Source: DASWHF01 sp036393295
GTDB lineage: Bacteria > Pseudomonadota > Gammaproteobacteria > Acidiferrobacterales > UBA6901
NCBI GenBank assembly: GCA_036393295.1
Contig: DASWHF010000059.1
Location: forward strand, 1 to 32,086
Reading direction: 5' to 3'
Length of the DNA stretch: 32,086 nt
Below, in pieces: positions 18,201 to 24,688 of the stretch (positions within the stretch are counted from its first letter, which is position 1; each line of letters begins with the position of its first letter). Position numbers and translations under genes: made by a program. Under the pieces are notes generated by a model. It did not search any database, was not told the origin of the DNA, and saw only the letters and a program-made list of their open reading frames with translations.

Positions 18201-20398
18201 TGATCGACGGCTTCGCCGCCGAGCCCGGCACCGTCGCCGGGCGCGACGAGTTCGCCGCCACCGGCGGCTCGCTGTACTTCCTGCGTCACCAGGACCTGCT
18301 GCAGGGCTCGGAGCGGGTGCGCGTCGAAGTGCGCGACAAGGATTCCGGCATCGTGATCGGCGTGAAGAACCTCACGCCGGTGCTCGATTACGACATCGAC
18401 TACCTCCAGGGCCGCATCGTGCTCTCCGAGCCGCTGGCGCCCACCGCGAGCGACGACCTGCTGGTCGCGAGCGACGCCGCCGGCGGCCATCCGGTCTACC
18501 TGGTGGCCCGTTACGAGTTCACGCCGGGCTTCACCGAGCTCGAGACGCTGGCGACCGGCGGCCGCACCCATCTGTGGCTGGGCGACCACGTCAAGCTGGG
18601 CTTCACCGCGGACCAGAGCGAGGAGGCGGGCACCGAGAACAGCCTGAGCGCCGCCGACCTCACGCTGCGCCTGAGCGCCGACACCTGGATCAAGCTCGCC
18701 GGATCGAACAGTGAGGGCCCAGGCCTGGGGGCGTTGGAATCGAACGACGGCGGCTTCAGTTTCTCGCCGGTCGGCACCCTGAGCGGCGACAATATCAGCG
18801 CCAGCGCCTCGCGCGTCGACGCCAGCGTCGGCCTCGGCGACGTCGTCAGCGGCGCCGACGGCCGGCTGACGCTGTACAGCCAGAGCCTCGACGCCGGCTA
18901 TTCCGCGCCCGGCCTGTTGACCACCACCGACACCGAGCAGGCCGGCGGCTCGCTCAGGATGCAGCTCGCGCAGCGCTGGCAGGTCAGCGCCAAGGCCGAC
19001 CGGGTCGTCCGGGATCAGGGGCTCAGCACCAGCGCCGGCGAGCTCGATCTCGGCTATCAACTGACCGACCACTGGCTGCTGAGCGGCGGCGCGCGCGTCG
19101 ACAGCCGCACCGACAGCTCGCCGGTGGTGCCGCTGACCCAGGTGCAGGGCGACCGCACCGACGCCGTGGTGCGCGCGACCTATGACTCGCGCGAGAAGTG
19201 GCTCGCCTACGGGTACGTCCAGGATACGGTGAAGACCAGCGGCAACCGCGAGGAGAATGGGCGGGTGGGAACGGGCGGATCCTACCGCATCAGCGACCGC
19301 TTCCGGGTGAGCGCCGAGGCGTCCTCCGGCGATCTCGGCGCCGCCGGCAAGCTCGGCACCGAGTACCTGTACTCCGACCGGACCACGACCTACGTGACCT
19401 ACGCGCTGGAGAACGAGACCACCGACAACGGCCTGCGGGCGAAGCAGGGCAACGCGATCACCGGCGTCAAGTCGCGTTTCACTGACACCGCCAGCGTCTA
19501 CGTCGAGGAGCGCTACAGTCACGGCGACGTGCCGACCGGCCTCACGCACTCCACCGGCGTCGACCTCGCGCCGGACGACCGCTGGAACTTCGGCGCCAGC
19601 CTCGACGCCGGCACGCTGCGCGACCCCAAGACCGGCGCCAGCATCGAGCGCAGCGGCGCCGGGCTGCGCATCGGTTACGGCTTCGACGCCATCAAGCTCT
19701 ACAGCGCCTTCGAGTATCGCACTGACACGCTGCAGAACCCGGACCTGTCGTTCTCCGAGCGCAACACCTGGCTGACCAAGAACAACCTGAAATACCAGAT
19801 CAGCCCGGCCTGGCGCTTCCTCGCCAAGCTGAACTATGCCAGGAGCGAGAGCTCGTTGGGCGAGTTCTACGACGGCAATTACCTGGAAGCGGTCATGGGC
19901 TACGGCTACCGGCCGGTGAGCCACGACCGCCTGAATACCCTGGTCAAGTACACGTACTTCTACAATCTGCCGGTGACCGACCAGGTCGCCGGGCTGAGCA
20001 CCGCGGCGGACTTCGTGCAGAAGAGCCACGTGTTCTCGTTCGACTTCGTCTACGACCTGACGCGGCGCTGGACCCTGGGCGGCAAGTACGCCTACCGCCT
20101 GGGGCAGCTCAGTCTCGAGCGGGAGGATCCGGAGTTCTTCGACAGCCGCGCGAGCCTCTACATCGTCCGCCTCGACTGGGAGTTCGTGCGCCGCTGGGAC
20201 GCCATGACCGAGTTTCGCCTGCTCGACCTGCCGGATGCGCAGGACGCGCGCAGCGGCGTGCTGCTGGGCCTGTACCGGCACCTGGGCAATCACATCAAGG
20301 CCGGCATCGGCTACAACTTCACCGATTTCTCCGACGACCTGACGGACTTGAGCTTCACCAGCCACGGTGTCTTCATCAACGTCATCGGCAAGCTCTGA
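15254..20398 (+). CDS. Triple OmpA-like domain protein with C-terminal outer-membrane barrel (1714 aa)
   Basis: I chose the ATG at 15254, which overlaps the DUF11 stop by 8 bp and has AAGG 9 nt upstream, over a TTG 57 bp earlier. A basic N-terminus and hydrophobic segment (AACLLLACFATVAAGAE) form a signal peptide. Three OmpA-like domains follow at about residues 108-225 (HFVGHADN, ALNRRVEVEVWYDE), 271-388 (FIGHTDSLPL, ALNRRVEIEFWHDD) and 422-537 (FIGYTSNERL, degenerate at its end, ISRVEVEVVYDE). Residues about 615-835 look like beta-sandwich linkers. From about 850 to the end, alternating aromatic/polar strands with a PDYYYPTYGDDG motif and the last strand GVFINVIGKL indicate a large outer-membrane barrel. 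OmpA-like domains normally bind peptidoglycan, so this protein may tie the outer membrane and the co-transcribed giant DUF11 protein to the cell wall (inference). Confidence 0.87.
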   Translation: MISADCQGGGRKRPTAPPERLGALRRAACLLLACFATVAAGAETDAQPPPGPAVIEPAALGATVERQEGADEPRTIWKKTEDDDQQGDTIEVQQVMAQDVKTVKLHNVVPPIRFGSAQADIPEHYIGLLRDVLERMKGRRNVRLHFVGHADNKRLAGEALAKYGDNLGLSRDRAGTVAEFFKDALDLPPESISYEGLGESRPVASNATEAGRALNRRVEVEVWYDEIGEKLVEQEVVVSEEINRIKVCRVETMCMLRYKEGHARRARIRNVVAPLHFDDETMGIPDGFHQKIAQALHDLRGKGNVVVRFIGHTDSLPLVDRDERIYGNHLSLSKARARRVALAVQDALKLPSAAVEVDGHGAARPVTSNDTEQGRALNRRVEIEFWHDDALQQLPDEPQICPEAAGADTVTRVYVSPSGGVNPILFEAGKPVIPVGYSDRLRNIMAEISDKANVRLRFIGYTSNERLDRRTAMVYGDDIGLSASRARRAMDAVKAELKLGDAQAESEGRGYVQSDDVVNAGFVQSDISRVEVEVVYDELALLDDHEGLDITRLTREVAPKDPLALNDMRITVDGKPVDDPNKGIADIQRCTDVALDKADIRLNFDNLEIKPRLNVTAWPTTVRYRDDPDTELPDNLLRFRTYTNYPSLIARAEIRVFDAGQSVRDTPLAVIEVPSLGDTEWLADFPHAEAPRRELQYVLRVYGQDNNYDETRPQALWVVDALESPAPESETDQELLVGYGETRIAVENIAKRGGTVKVTGSRIPAGHTVWVAGRGAPVDAEGRFAVEEILPSGKHTVEVSVLDLSGSGELFWRDLELSRNDWFYVGIADVTLARDKTDGPARLVTGDETHYNNELNVDGRLAFYTHGKFGNGWGLTASADTLEGPAEDLFSNFLDKSPGALFRRIDPDYYYPTYGDDGTVEEGAPTLGKFYVKLRKDLNYGLWGNFKIGYTDNELAHVDRGLYGANLHYQTRATTSFGEQRFMIDGFAAEPGTVAGRDEFAATGGSLYFLRHQDLLQGSERVRVEVRDKDSGIVIGVKNLTPVLDYDIDYLQGRIVLSEPLAPTASDDLLVASDAAGGHPVYLVARYEFTPGFTELETLATGGRTHLWLGDHVKLGFTADQSEEAGTENSLSAADLTLRLSADTWIKLAGSNSEGPGLGALESNDGGFSFSPVGTLSGDNISASASRVDASVGLGDVVSGADGRLTLYSQSLDAGYSAPGLLTTTDTEQAGGSLRMQLAQRWQVSAKADRVVRDQGLSTSAGELDLGYQLTDHWLLSGGARVDSRTDSSPVVPLTQVQGDRTDAVVRATYDSREKWLAYGYVQDTVKTSGNREENGRVGTGGSYRISDRFRVSAEASSGDLGAAGKLGTEYLYSDRTTTYVTYALENETTDNGLRAKQGNAITGVKSRFTDTASVYVEERYSHGDVPTGLTHSTGVDLAPDDRWNFGASLDAGTLRDPKTGASIERSGAGLRIGYGFDAIKLYSAFEYRTDTLQNPDLSFSERNTWLTKNNLKYQISPAWRFLAKLNYARSESSLGEFYDGNYLEAVMGYGYRPVSHDRLNTLVKYTYFYNLPVTDQVAGLSTAADFVQKSHVFSFDFVYDLTRRWTLGGKYAYRLGQLSLEREDPEFFDSRASLYIVRLDWEFVRRWDAMTEFRLLDLPDAQDARSGVLLGLYRHLGNHIKAGIGYNFTDFSDDLTDLSFTSHGVFINVIGKL

Positions 20399-20409
20399 CC
20401 GGGCCGACG

Positions 20410-20433
20410 AAAAAAGGCGGCCTCGCGGCCGCC
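20410..20433 (-). terminator. Rho-independent terminator of the minus-strand barrel gene
   Basis: The arms ggcggcc (20416-20422) and ggccgcc (20427-20433) pair around tcgc, and six A on the plus strand (20410-20415) give a U6 run in minus-strand RNA. It ends the transcript of the outer-membrane barrel gene at 20490-21056. Read on the plus strand it lacks a U-run. Confidence 0.75.
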
Positions 20434-20445
20434 GAACACGCAGGA

Positions 20446-20467
20446 GGGCGCGCGACTGCGCGCGCCC
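20446..20467. repeat. Strong GC hairpin between convergent genes
   Basis: A perfect 9-bp stem, gggcgcgcg/cgcgcgccc, with loop actg and no U-run on either side. Together with the adjacent terminator it fills the 91-bp gap between the convergent genes and may protect or end transcripts. Confidence 0.5.
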
Positions 20468-20489
20468 CGGCTTGAGATATGCACCGCGG

Positions 20490-21056
20490 TCAGAACACCA
20501 TGCCGACCGACAGCCCGGCGGCGGCGTAGAAGCCGAGATTCGCGGTGTCGTCGCTCGACAGCGAGAAGAAGTTGCCGATGGCGAAGTGCGGATCGAGATA
20601 GACGCGCTTGGTGCCGAGCGGGATCTTCCAGCCGATGTTGAAATTGACGTCGATCGTCGACGAGGTCCCGGTGTCCGAGGTCGGGGTGTCGAAGGGATCG
20701 GTCCAGCGCCAGCTCGGGCGCCACAGCCCGATCGCGCCGCCGACATAGAATCCCTCGTGACCCTTGCCCTGGGGGTAGAAGCGCCCGAGGAACTCGATGC
20801 CGGGGCCGTCGCCGACCTCGCGGTAGCTGCCGTCCTTGTAGTCGTAGTCGATGTAGCCGAGACGCGCGCCGATCGAGGCCTTGCTGCCCAGCAGGTGCTC
20901 GTACTCGACCATGGCCACCGTGCCGACCGGGTTGACCAGGAAGCCGGCCCGGACCGTGTTGCCGTCCCCGGCCTGAACCGGTGTGCCTGCGCCGAGCGCC
21001 AGTAACGACGTGGCCAGCGCGGCGCCGGCGATTCTCGTGAAGTTGCTACCGCTCAT
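20490..21056 (-). CDS. Small outer-membrane beta-barrel protein (188 aa)
   Basis: A Sec signal peptide (AGAALATSLLALGAGTPVQA, cleavage before GDG) is followed by about eight amphipathic beta-strands (TVAMVEYEHLL, ASIGARLGYIDYDY, GIEFLGRFYP, GFYVGGAIGLW, IDVNFNIGWKI, VYLDPHFAIGNFF) and a C-terminal Phe (LSVGMVF), the usual signal for barrel insertion. Length and pattern resemble OmpW/OmpX-like or DUF3575-like 8-strand barrels, without a precise family. AGGAG lies 6 nt before the ATG. The gene sits 54 bp after the 398-residue lipoprotein gene on the same strand and is followed by a terminator, so the two probably share the promoter near 22.4 kb. Confidence 0.8.
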   Translation of the reverse strand: MSGSNFTRIAGAALATSLLALGAGTPVQAGDGNTVRAGFLVNPVGTVAMVEYEHLLGSKASIGARLGYIDYDYKDGSYREVGDGPGIEFLGRFYPQGKGHEGFYVGGAIGLWRPSWRWTDPFDTPTSDTGTSSTIDVNFNIGWKIPLGTKRVYLDPHFAIGNFFSLSSDDTANLGFYAAAGLSVGMVF

Positions 21057-21110
21057 GCTTATCTCCTTTTTGTGGTATGAAGAACTGACCCGCGGATATG
21101 TCGCGCGCGC

Positions 21111-22307
21111 CTACTGCCTGACGTACTCGATCACGGGCCAGTCGGCCGGTCCGTTGCGGTAGTAGAACGTCGCGAACGGATAATAGAGCGTGATCGTGTC
21201 GCAGGTCGGGCAGAGCTTGAAGCCGATGGCGGTGGCGTAATCGGGCCACGACACCAGGGTCGCGGTGCCGGACGCCTTGAAGACGTCGTTGTCGTAGAAG
21301 CTCCAGCCCGCCGTGCTGTTGAATCGGTACCGGGCATATCCCAGGATCGGATTGCAGGAATAGCACCAGTACGGTCCGGTCCAGTCGCGCCCGGCCGGAT
21401 TGAAGCCGGTGAGCATCTGGCCGAGCGTGGGATTCTGCATGGCCAGGGGCGTGGTCAGCCCCGCGGTGACGGTGGTCGAGCCGCTGGCCGTGAACCAGAC
21501 GTTGCGGCTGCCGTCGGAATTGTAGAACCCCACCCCCAGGTTGTACGTGACGGTTCCGGACGAGCCGAACAGAAAATCGAAGGACTGGCCCGGCGGGATG
21601 CCGTAGGGGTAGGCGGCCTTCTGGGTGCCGTTCAGCCGGATGTCGATCATCGCGTAACGCGTGTTGTTGGTGATGCGCAGCACCGCCGTGGTCGGCCGGG
21701 CGACGGTGATGCAGGCCGGCGCGCTGGAAACGATGCTGGTCGCTATCTGGTAGCAGTAGATGCCGTCCGGCTTGCTGCTGAAGCTGTATGACGTGCCGTA
21801 CGTCGAATATACCGTGCGGTTGGCGAGCGAGAAGCTCGTGTCCGGTGCCTCCTGGATGAGGTAAGGCGTCGGCACGGAGCCAGTCACCGAAAAGCCCAGC
21901 GTATAGGTGCCGGTCGTGCTCGTTGCCGGCAGGCTGGTAATGACGATTGCGGAGGTAATGTTGTGGCCGAAGGTGGCCGTCACCGACTTATCCTGATCCA
22001 GGGCCACCGTGCAGCTTTGGCCGCTCGACGCGGCGCATCCCGACCAGCCGGAGAACGCCGATCCGCTGTCGGGTGTGGCGGTCAATATCACCGTGGAGGC
22101 TTTCAAAAAGGGTTCGGAGCAATCGGCCCCGCAGGAAATCCCGGTTCCGCTCACCGTGCCGCTGCCGACCCCGGTTTTGAGTATCGACAGGACGTAGGAA
22201 TCCGGCGTCGTGGCGTCCGCGGGCGGCGCCGCGCCTTTATCCCCGCAGGCACCGAGCCCGAGCGCCGATACCAGCACCGCTATCAACCGCCATCGTGGGT
22301 AGCGCAT
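21111..22307 (-). CDS. Secreted lipoprotein with a divergent InlB B-repeat (398 aa)
   Basis: I chose the ATG at 22307, preceded by AGGGGGTGAGG, giving a lipobox L-G-A-C with Cys21. Residues about 37-115 match the divergent InlB B-repeat style (VGSGTVSGTGISCGADC, LTATPDSGSAFSGWSGC, SVTATF) common in bacterial surface proteins. A fibronectin-like stretch follows (about 118-205), then a unique C-terminal domain with paired cysteines (CYSC, CPTC) and many Tyr/Trp. The leader and signal peptide are near copies of those of the genes at 23191 and 25608, though the mature parts are unrelated. A shared 18-bp operator lies upstream (22393-22410). Export and lipidation are well supported; the function is unknown. 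Confidence 0.8.
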   Translation of the reverse strand: MRYPRWRLIAVLVSALGLGACGDKGAAPPADATTPDSYVLSILKTGVGSGTVSGTGISCGADCSEPFLKASTVILTATPDSGSAFSGWSGCAASSGQSCTVALDQDKSVTATFGHNITSAIVITSLPATSTTGTYTLGFSVTGSVPTPYLIQEAPDTSFSLANRTVYSTYGTSYSFSSKPDGIYCYQIATSIVSSAPACITVARPTTAVLRITNNTRYAMIDIRLNGTQKAAYPYGIPPGQSFDFLFGSSGTVTYNLGVGFYNSDGSRNVWFTASGSTTVTAGLTTPLAMQNPTLGQMLTGFNPAGRDWTGPYWCYSCNPILGYARYRFNSTAGWSFYDNDVFKASGTATLVSWPDYATAIGFKLCPTCDTITLYYPFATFYYRNGPADWPVIEYVRQ

Positions 22308-22330
22308 GACCTCACCCCCTGTTCGCGTGC
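22242..22330 (-). repeat. Lipoprotein leader module, copy A
   Basis: The ribosome-site region (cgaacagggggtgaggtc before ATG) plus 22 codons ending in SALGLGACG match copies at 23126-23210 and 25537-25632. Sequence similarity stops soon after the lipidated Cys. Confidence 0.7.
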
Positions 22331-22369
22331 CCGGGACCGGCGGCCCGGACTGCCGCCTGGAATCGCCCA
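22308..22369 (-). pseudogene. Relic of the 67-aa gene's 3' end in the leader
   Basis: Reading from 22369 on the minus strand, TGGGCGATTCC through GCACGCGAACAGGGGGTGAGGTC parallels the last 64 nt before the lipoprotein start at 25608 (TGGGCGATCC through GCACACGAACAGGGAGTGAGGTC), which there encode the end of the 67-residue gene. This copy is 2 nt shorter, so its frame is broken. It indicates that a promoter/67-aa gene/lipoprotein unit was copied and then lost most of the small gene. Confidence 0.5.
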
Positions 22370-22376
22370 TGGCGCC

Positions 22377-22410
22377 ACCTTAACGCGCGGGTGGTAACGG
22401 ATCGGTAACA
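22377..22410 (-). promoter_or_regulatory. Activator-type promoter with 7-4-7 direct repeat, copy 2
   Basis: Minus strand: TGTTACC-GATC-CGTTACC (22410-22393), then 10 bp, then TAAGGT (22382-22377), a -10-like element keeping T1, A2 and T6. The direct repeat covers the place where a -35 would be. The same arrangement with identical spacing is at 25854-25887. It probably drives the 398-residue lipoprotein and barrel genes. Confidence 0.6.
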
Positions 22411-22486
22411 GACGGCGCGGCGCGCGCCGGTATCGCCCTTCGGAAGCCCGCCCCCGCGGGGCCGGCCGGCGTTCGGCGGCCGTTCG

Positions 22487-23191
22487 TCAGAACACGAAGT
22501 TCGGAACGGCGCCGGACTGCACATGAACCTGCAGCTCTTGCGCAATCGCACTTTCCACGGACGTCTCGATGTACGACGACAGCATGCCCACGACCGAGGC
22601 GCCGATGAGGTCGACCGCCGCATTGTTCGTATAAACCGCCGGCGCGTTGAACGTCACTGCCACGATGGGGGCAGCCGTCGGATCCAGGGTATAGGTCCCG
22701 TCGCCGTTCGCCGTGATGGCGAATGTGATGTCCACGGCAACATCGGAGTCGGTAACGTAGCCCTCCAAGCCGGACGTGATCGGGCTGATCGAGCCGTAGA
22801 AGTCGACGAACAACTCCGGGACGGCGGCGGTCAGCGTCAACTGTGTGCTGCTGAGAACACTGGTGTAACTCAGGGCCAGACGGTTCTCGCACCCGTAAAC
22901 GTTGTTTGGATACGTCGAGGGAATCTGGGGCGGCGCGGTCGGGACGCCCGGCAGGCAGAAGGCAAACCCTTCGGCCGTCAGATTGTAGCCGTAGCCATTC
23001 GTCGACCCCGTGGTGGCGCTCGCGGACAGTCGCCCGTCCAGCCGATTGATCACGGACTCGAGGTCGGCAACGATCGCCTGCACGGTCGGCGGCGGGCTGA
23101 TCGCCCCGCCCTCGCCCCCGCCGCCTCCGCAAGCACCGAGTCCCAGCGCCGACACCAGCACCGTCATCAGCCACAGTCTATGGAACCGCAT
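22487..23191 (-). CDS. Secreted lipoprotein of unknown function (234 aa)
   Basis: The start ATG at 23191 is preceded by AGGGGGTGACG. A lipoprotein signal (VLVSALGLGACG, Cys21) leads into a Gly-rich spacer (GGGGEGG) and PPP, then a domain with no family I recognise. It has a helical stretch (QAIVADLESVINRLDGRLSA), two Cys (FCLPG, YGCEN) and a beta-rich part ending in a long helix (VVGMLSSYIETSVESAIAQELQ). The signal-peptide module is a copy of those at 22307 and 25608; the mature domain is not shared. It begins 21 bp after the S74 gene's stop, so it is probably the last gene of the operon that starts near 25.85 kb. A short GC stem downstream (around 22450) is not a clear terminator. Confidence 0.75.
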   Translation of the reverse strand: MRFHRLWLMTVLVSALGLGACGGGGGEGGAISPPPTVQAIVADLESVINRLDGRLSASATTGSTNGYGYNLTAEGFAFCLPGVPTAPPQIPSTYPNNVYGCENRLALSYTSVLSSTQLTLTAAVPELFVDFYGSISPITSGLEGYVTDSDVAVDITFAITANGDGTYTLDPTAAPIVAVTFNAPAVYTNNAAVDLIGASVVGMLSSYIETSVESAIAQELQVHVQSGAVPNFVF

Positions 23192-23210
23192 ACGTCACCC
23201 CCTGTCTGTC
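23126..23210 (-). repeat. Lipoprotein leader module, copy B
   Basis: cagacagggggtgacgt plus 22 codons of signal peptide, homologous to the modules at 22242-22330 and 25537-25632. One base is missing just before the ATG compared with copy A. Confidence 0.65.
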
Positions 23211-23212
23211 CC

Positions 23213-24616
23213 CTACCGATCGACCGCGGCGAGCCGTTCCGGCTGCTGCAGCCGGGTCAGCGCCGCCGTCATCCGCAGCATCTCCTGCTCGAGCGCGGCC
23301 AGGCGCGCGGTCTGCGTCTGGCGGTCCCGTTCAAGCGCCGTGATGTGGGTCGTCTGCTTCTGCAGCAGCGCCGCCTGAGCGGCGATGGAGCGCTGTTGCT
23401 TCTGATACTCATTGAGCAGCATCGGTGCGAGGTGCTGATAATAGACGGTCTCGATCTCGCCCCTGGTCGTGCGTGCGACGAGATCCGGGGCCACCTCGGC
23501 CACCTCCTCGGCGATCAATCCGTATTGCAGGGTGCGCCCCTTGGGATTGCGGTCGGCCTGGTAGTGGAAGGTCACGGGCCGAAGCTGCATCAGCACTTCA
23601 CTGGCCTTGCCCATGTCGGCGATGTTGTCCTTGACGCGGCGCGAGGAACTGACCGTGCCGAGCTGGCCGTCGGTCCCCACATACACCGGGATCGCGGCAG
23701 TAGCGGTAGTCACTCCGCGGATGCCGGCGATGAAGGCGCGGGTCTGGATGTCGCCGATGCGGATGGTGTTGGACTCGCCCGCGACTCCCTCGTTGTCAAT
23801 GGCAATGTTGTTGTTTCCAGTAGTAAAGTTATATCCGGCCCGGAATCCAAGAGCAGTGTTACTGCTGCCAGTGGTGTTGTTAACAAGGGCAAGGTATCCG
23901 CTAGCAGTATTTGCGCCGCCACTTGTGTTGAAAGCAAGAGCGCTTCTGCCAATGGCGGTGTTGCTTCCGCCATTGTTGGCATATAGCGCATAGTGGCCAA
24001 TGGCTGTATTATCAGTGCCAAACGTATTTTGACTTAGCGCAACAGCGCCATTAGCAGTGTTTCCAACTCCTGTTGTATTGTTCAAGAGCGCACCAGCACC
24101 GATCGCGGTATTGGAATGGCCGGTTGTATTGTCGTTCAACACCGCATAGCCGATAGCGGTATTATTGAGGCCTGATGTGTTGCTGTTGAGCGCCAGGGAG
24201 CCGACGGCGGTGTTTGCAACGCCACTCATAGTGAAATTCCCGGCGTTCTCGCCGAGGAAGGTATTGTGGTGTCCGTAGTCATGCAGGAACGGGGTGACTC
24301 CCTTCAGGATATTGCCTGCCGTGGCCGTGGACGGCACCAGCGTGATATTACCGCTGATGCCTGGGCTGGCGGCGTTGGTCTCGAGCGTGTTGAGGCGCGC
24401 ACCGGCATTGACCCCTTCCAGCGTGTTTATGCGCCCATTGTTGTCATCCACCGCCGCCTTGACGGCATCGAAGTTGGCATTCACCTGCGCCGCCACTGCC
24501 GGTGTGCCGGCGGTGAAGGTATTGGGCAGGGTAACTTCACCGGCCCCGGCCGGTGCACCGAGCACCGCCAGAACCGATCCCAGAATCAGCGCCTGCGAAT
24601 ATTGCGTATATGTCAT
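23213..24616 (-). CDS. Secreted S74 'tail fibre' protein with YadA-head-like repeats (467 aa)
   Basis: The start ATG at 24616 has GGGGGA 6 nt upstream; an in-frame ATG 33 bp earlier would extend a clean signal peptide. Order of parts: signal peptide (cleavage near A25), a region nearly identical to the 237-residue neighbour for the first 60 residues, a short heptad stretch (60-85), nine repeats of 17 residues (118-269, consensus NTAIG..AL..NTTG..), the S74 intramolecular chaperone domain (about 320-405, starting SSSRRVKDNIADMG with Ser323-325 and Lys329), and a C-terminal coiled coil (402-460). In known S74 proteins the chaperone drives trimerisation and then cleaves itself off just before a conserved Ser. 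A trimeric surface fibre is therefore likely. The repeat DNA is visibly AT-richer than the rest of the window, hinting at a separate origin. Confidence 0.85.
   Translation of the reverse strand: MTYTQYSQALILGSVLAVLGAPAGAGEVTLPNTFTAGTPAVAAQVNANFDAVKAAVDDNNGRINTLEGVNAGARLNTLETNAASPGISGNITLVPSTATAGNILKGVTPFLHDYGHHNTFLGENAGNFTMSGVANTAVGSLALNSNTSGLNNTAIGYAVLNDNTTGHSNTAIGAGALLNNTTGVGNTANGAVALSQNTFGTDNTAIGHYALYANNGGSNTAIGRSALAFNTSGGANTASGYLALVNNTTGSSNTALGFRAGYNFTTGNNNIAIDNEGVAGESNTIRIGDIQTRAFIAGIRGVTTATAAIPVYVGTDGQLGTVSSSRRVKDNIADMGKASEVLMQLRPVTFHYQADRNPKGRTLQYGLIAEEVAEVAPDLVARTTRGEIETVYYQHLAPMLLNEYQKQQRSIAAQAALLQKQTTHITALERDRQTQTARLAALEQEMLRMTAALTRLQQPERLAAVDR
23810..24265 (-). repeat. Nine tandem 51-bp (17-aa) beta-roll repeats
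   Basis: Coding repeats start at residues 118, 135, 152, 169, 186, 203, 219, 236 and 253; one unit is 16 residues. Each starts N-T-A-[IVL]-G or a close variant. The protein pattern is regular while the DNA has drifted, so copying is not very recent. Base composition is close to half G+C by eye. Confidence 0.8.
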
Positions 24617-24665
24617 GACACGTCCCCCGTTATGCGTGTGCTTGTACAAGTAGATATCGGCCGGC
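24437..24665 (-). repeat. 'MTY' leader and N-terminal module, copy 2
   Basis: The roughly 50-nt leader (ending cgggggacgtgtc) plus the first 60 codons match the copy at 25223-25449; 47 of the 60 encoded residues are identical. Similarity ends in the next few residues, where the two proteins take different C-terminal parts. Confidence 0.75.
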
Positions 24666-24684
24666 TCAGGACCAGTTGTCCTGA
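24666..24684. repeat. Hairpin repeat, copy 2 (relic of the small lipoprotein's tail)
   Basis: tcaggac-cagtt-gtcctga, a 7-bp stem, lies 4 bp after the stop of the 237-residue gene. On the minus strand, out of the frame of that gene, it still reads ...SNWLRDQDNWS-stop, matching the last codons of the small lipoprotein at 25450 (SSNWDEMKWDQDNWS). So this is probably the tail of a lost copy of that gene. Confidence 0.6.
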
Positions 24685-24688
24685 TCCC

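Noticed and set aside
184..20746. Very long open frames antisense to the real genes (for example 184-3099 plus, 3042-5849 plus, 5929-9276 minus, 10282-15615 minus, 15140-20746 minus)
   Set aside because: They are rich in Arg, Val, Gly and His-Leu repeats without domains or signal peptides and mirror GC-biased codons of clear protein families on the other strand.
23810..24265. Regular 51-bp repeats considered as a CRISPR array
   Set aside because: The repeats are in frame, similar across their whole length without unique spacers, and encode a known beta-roll pattern.
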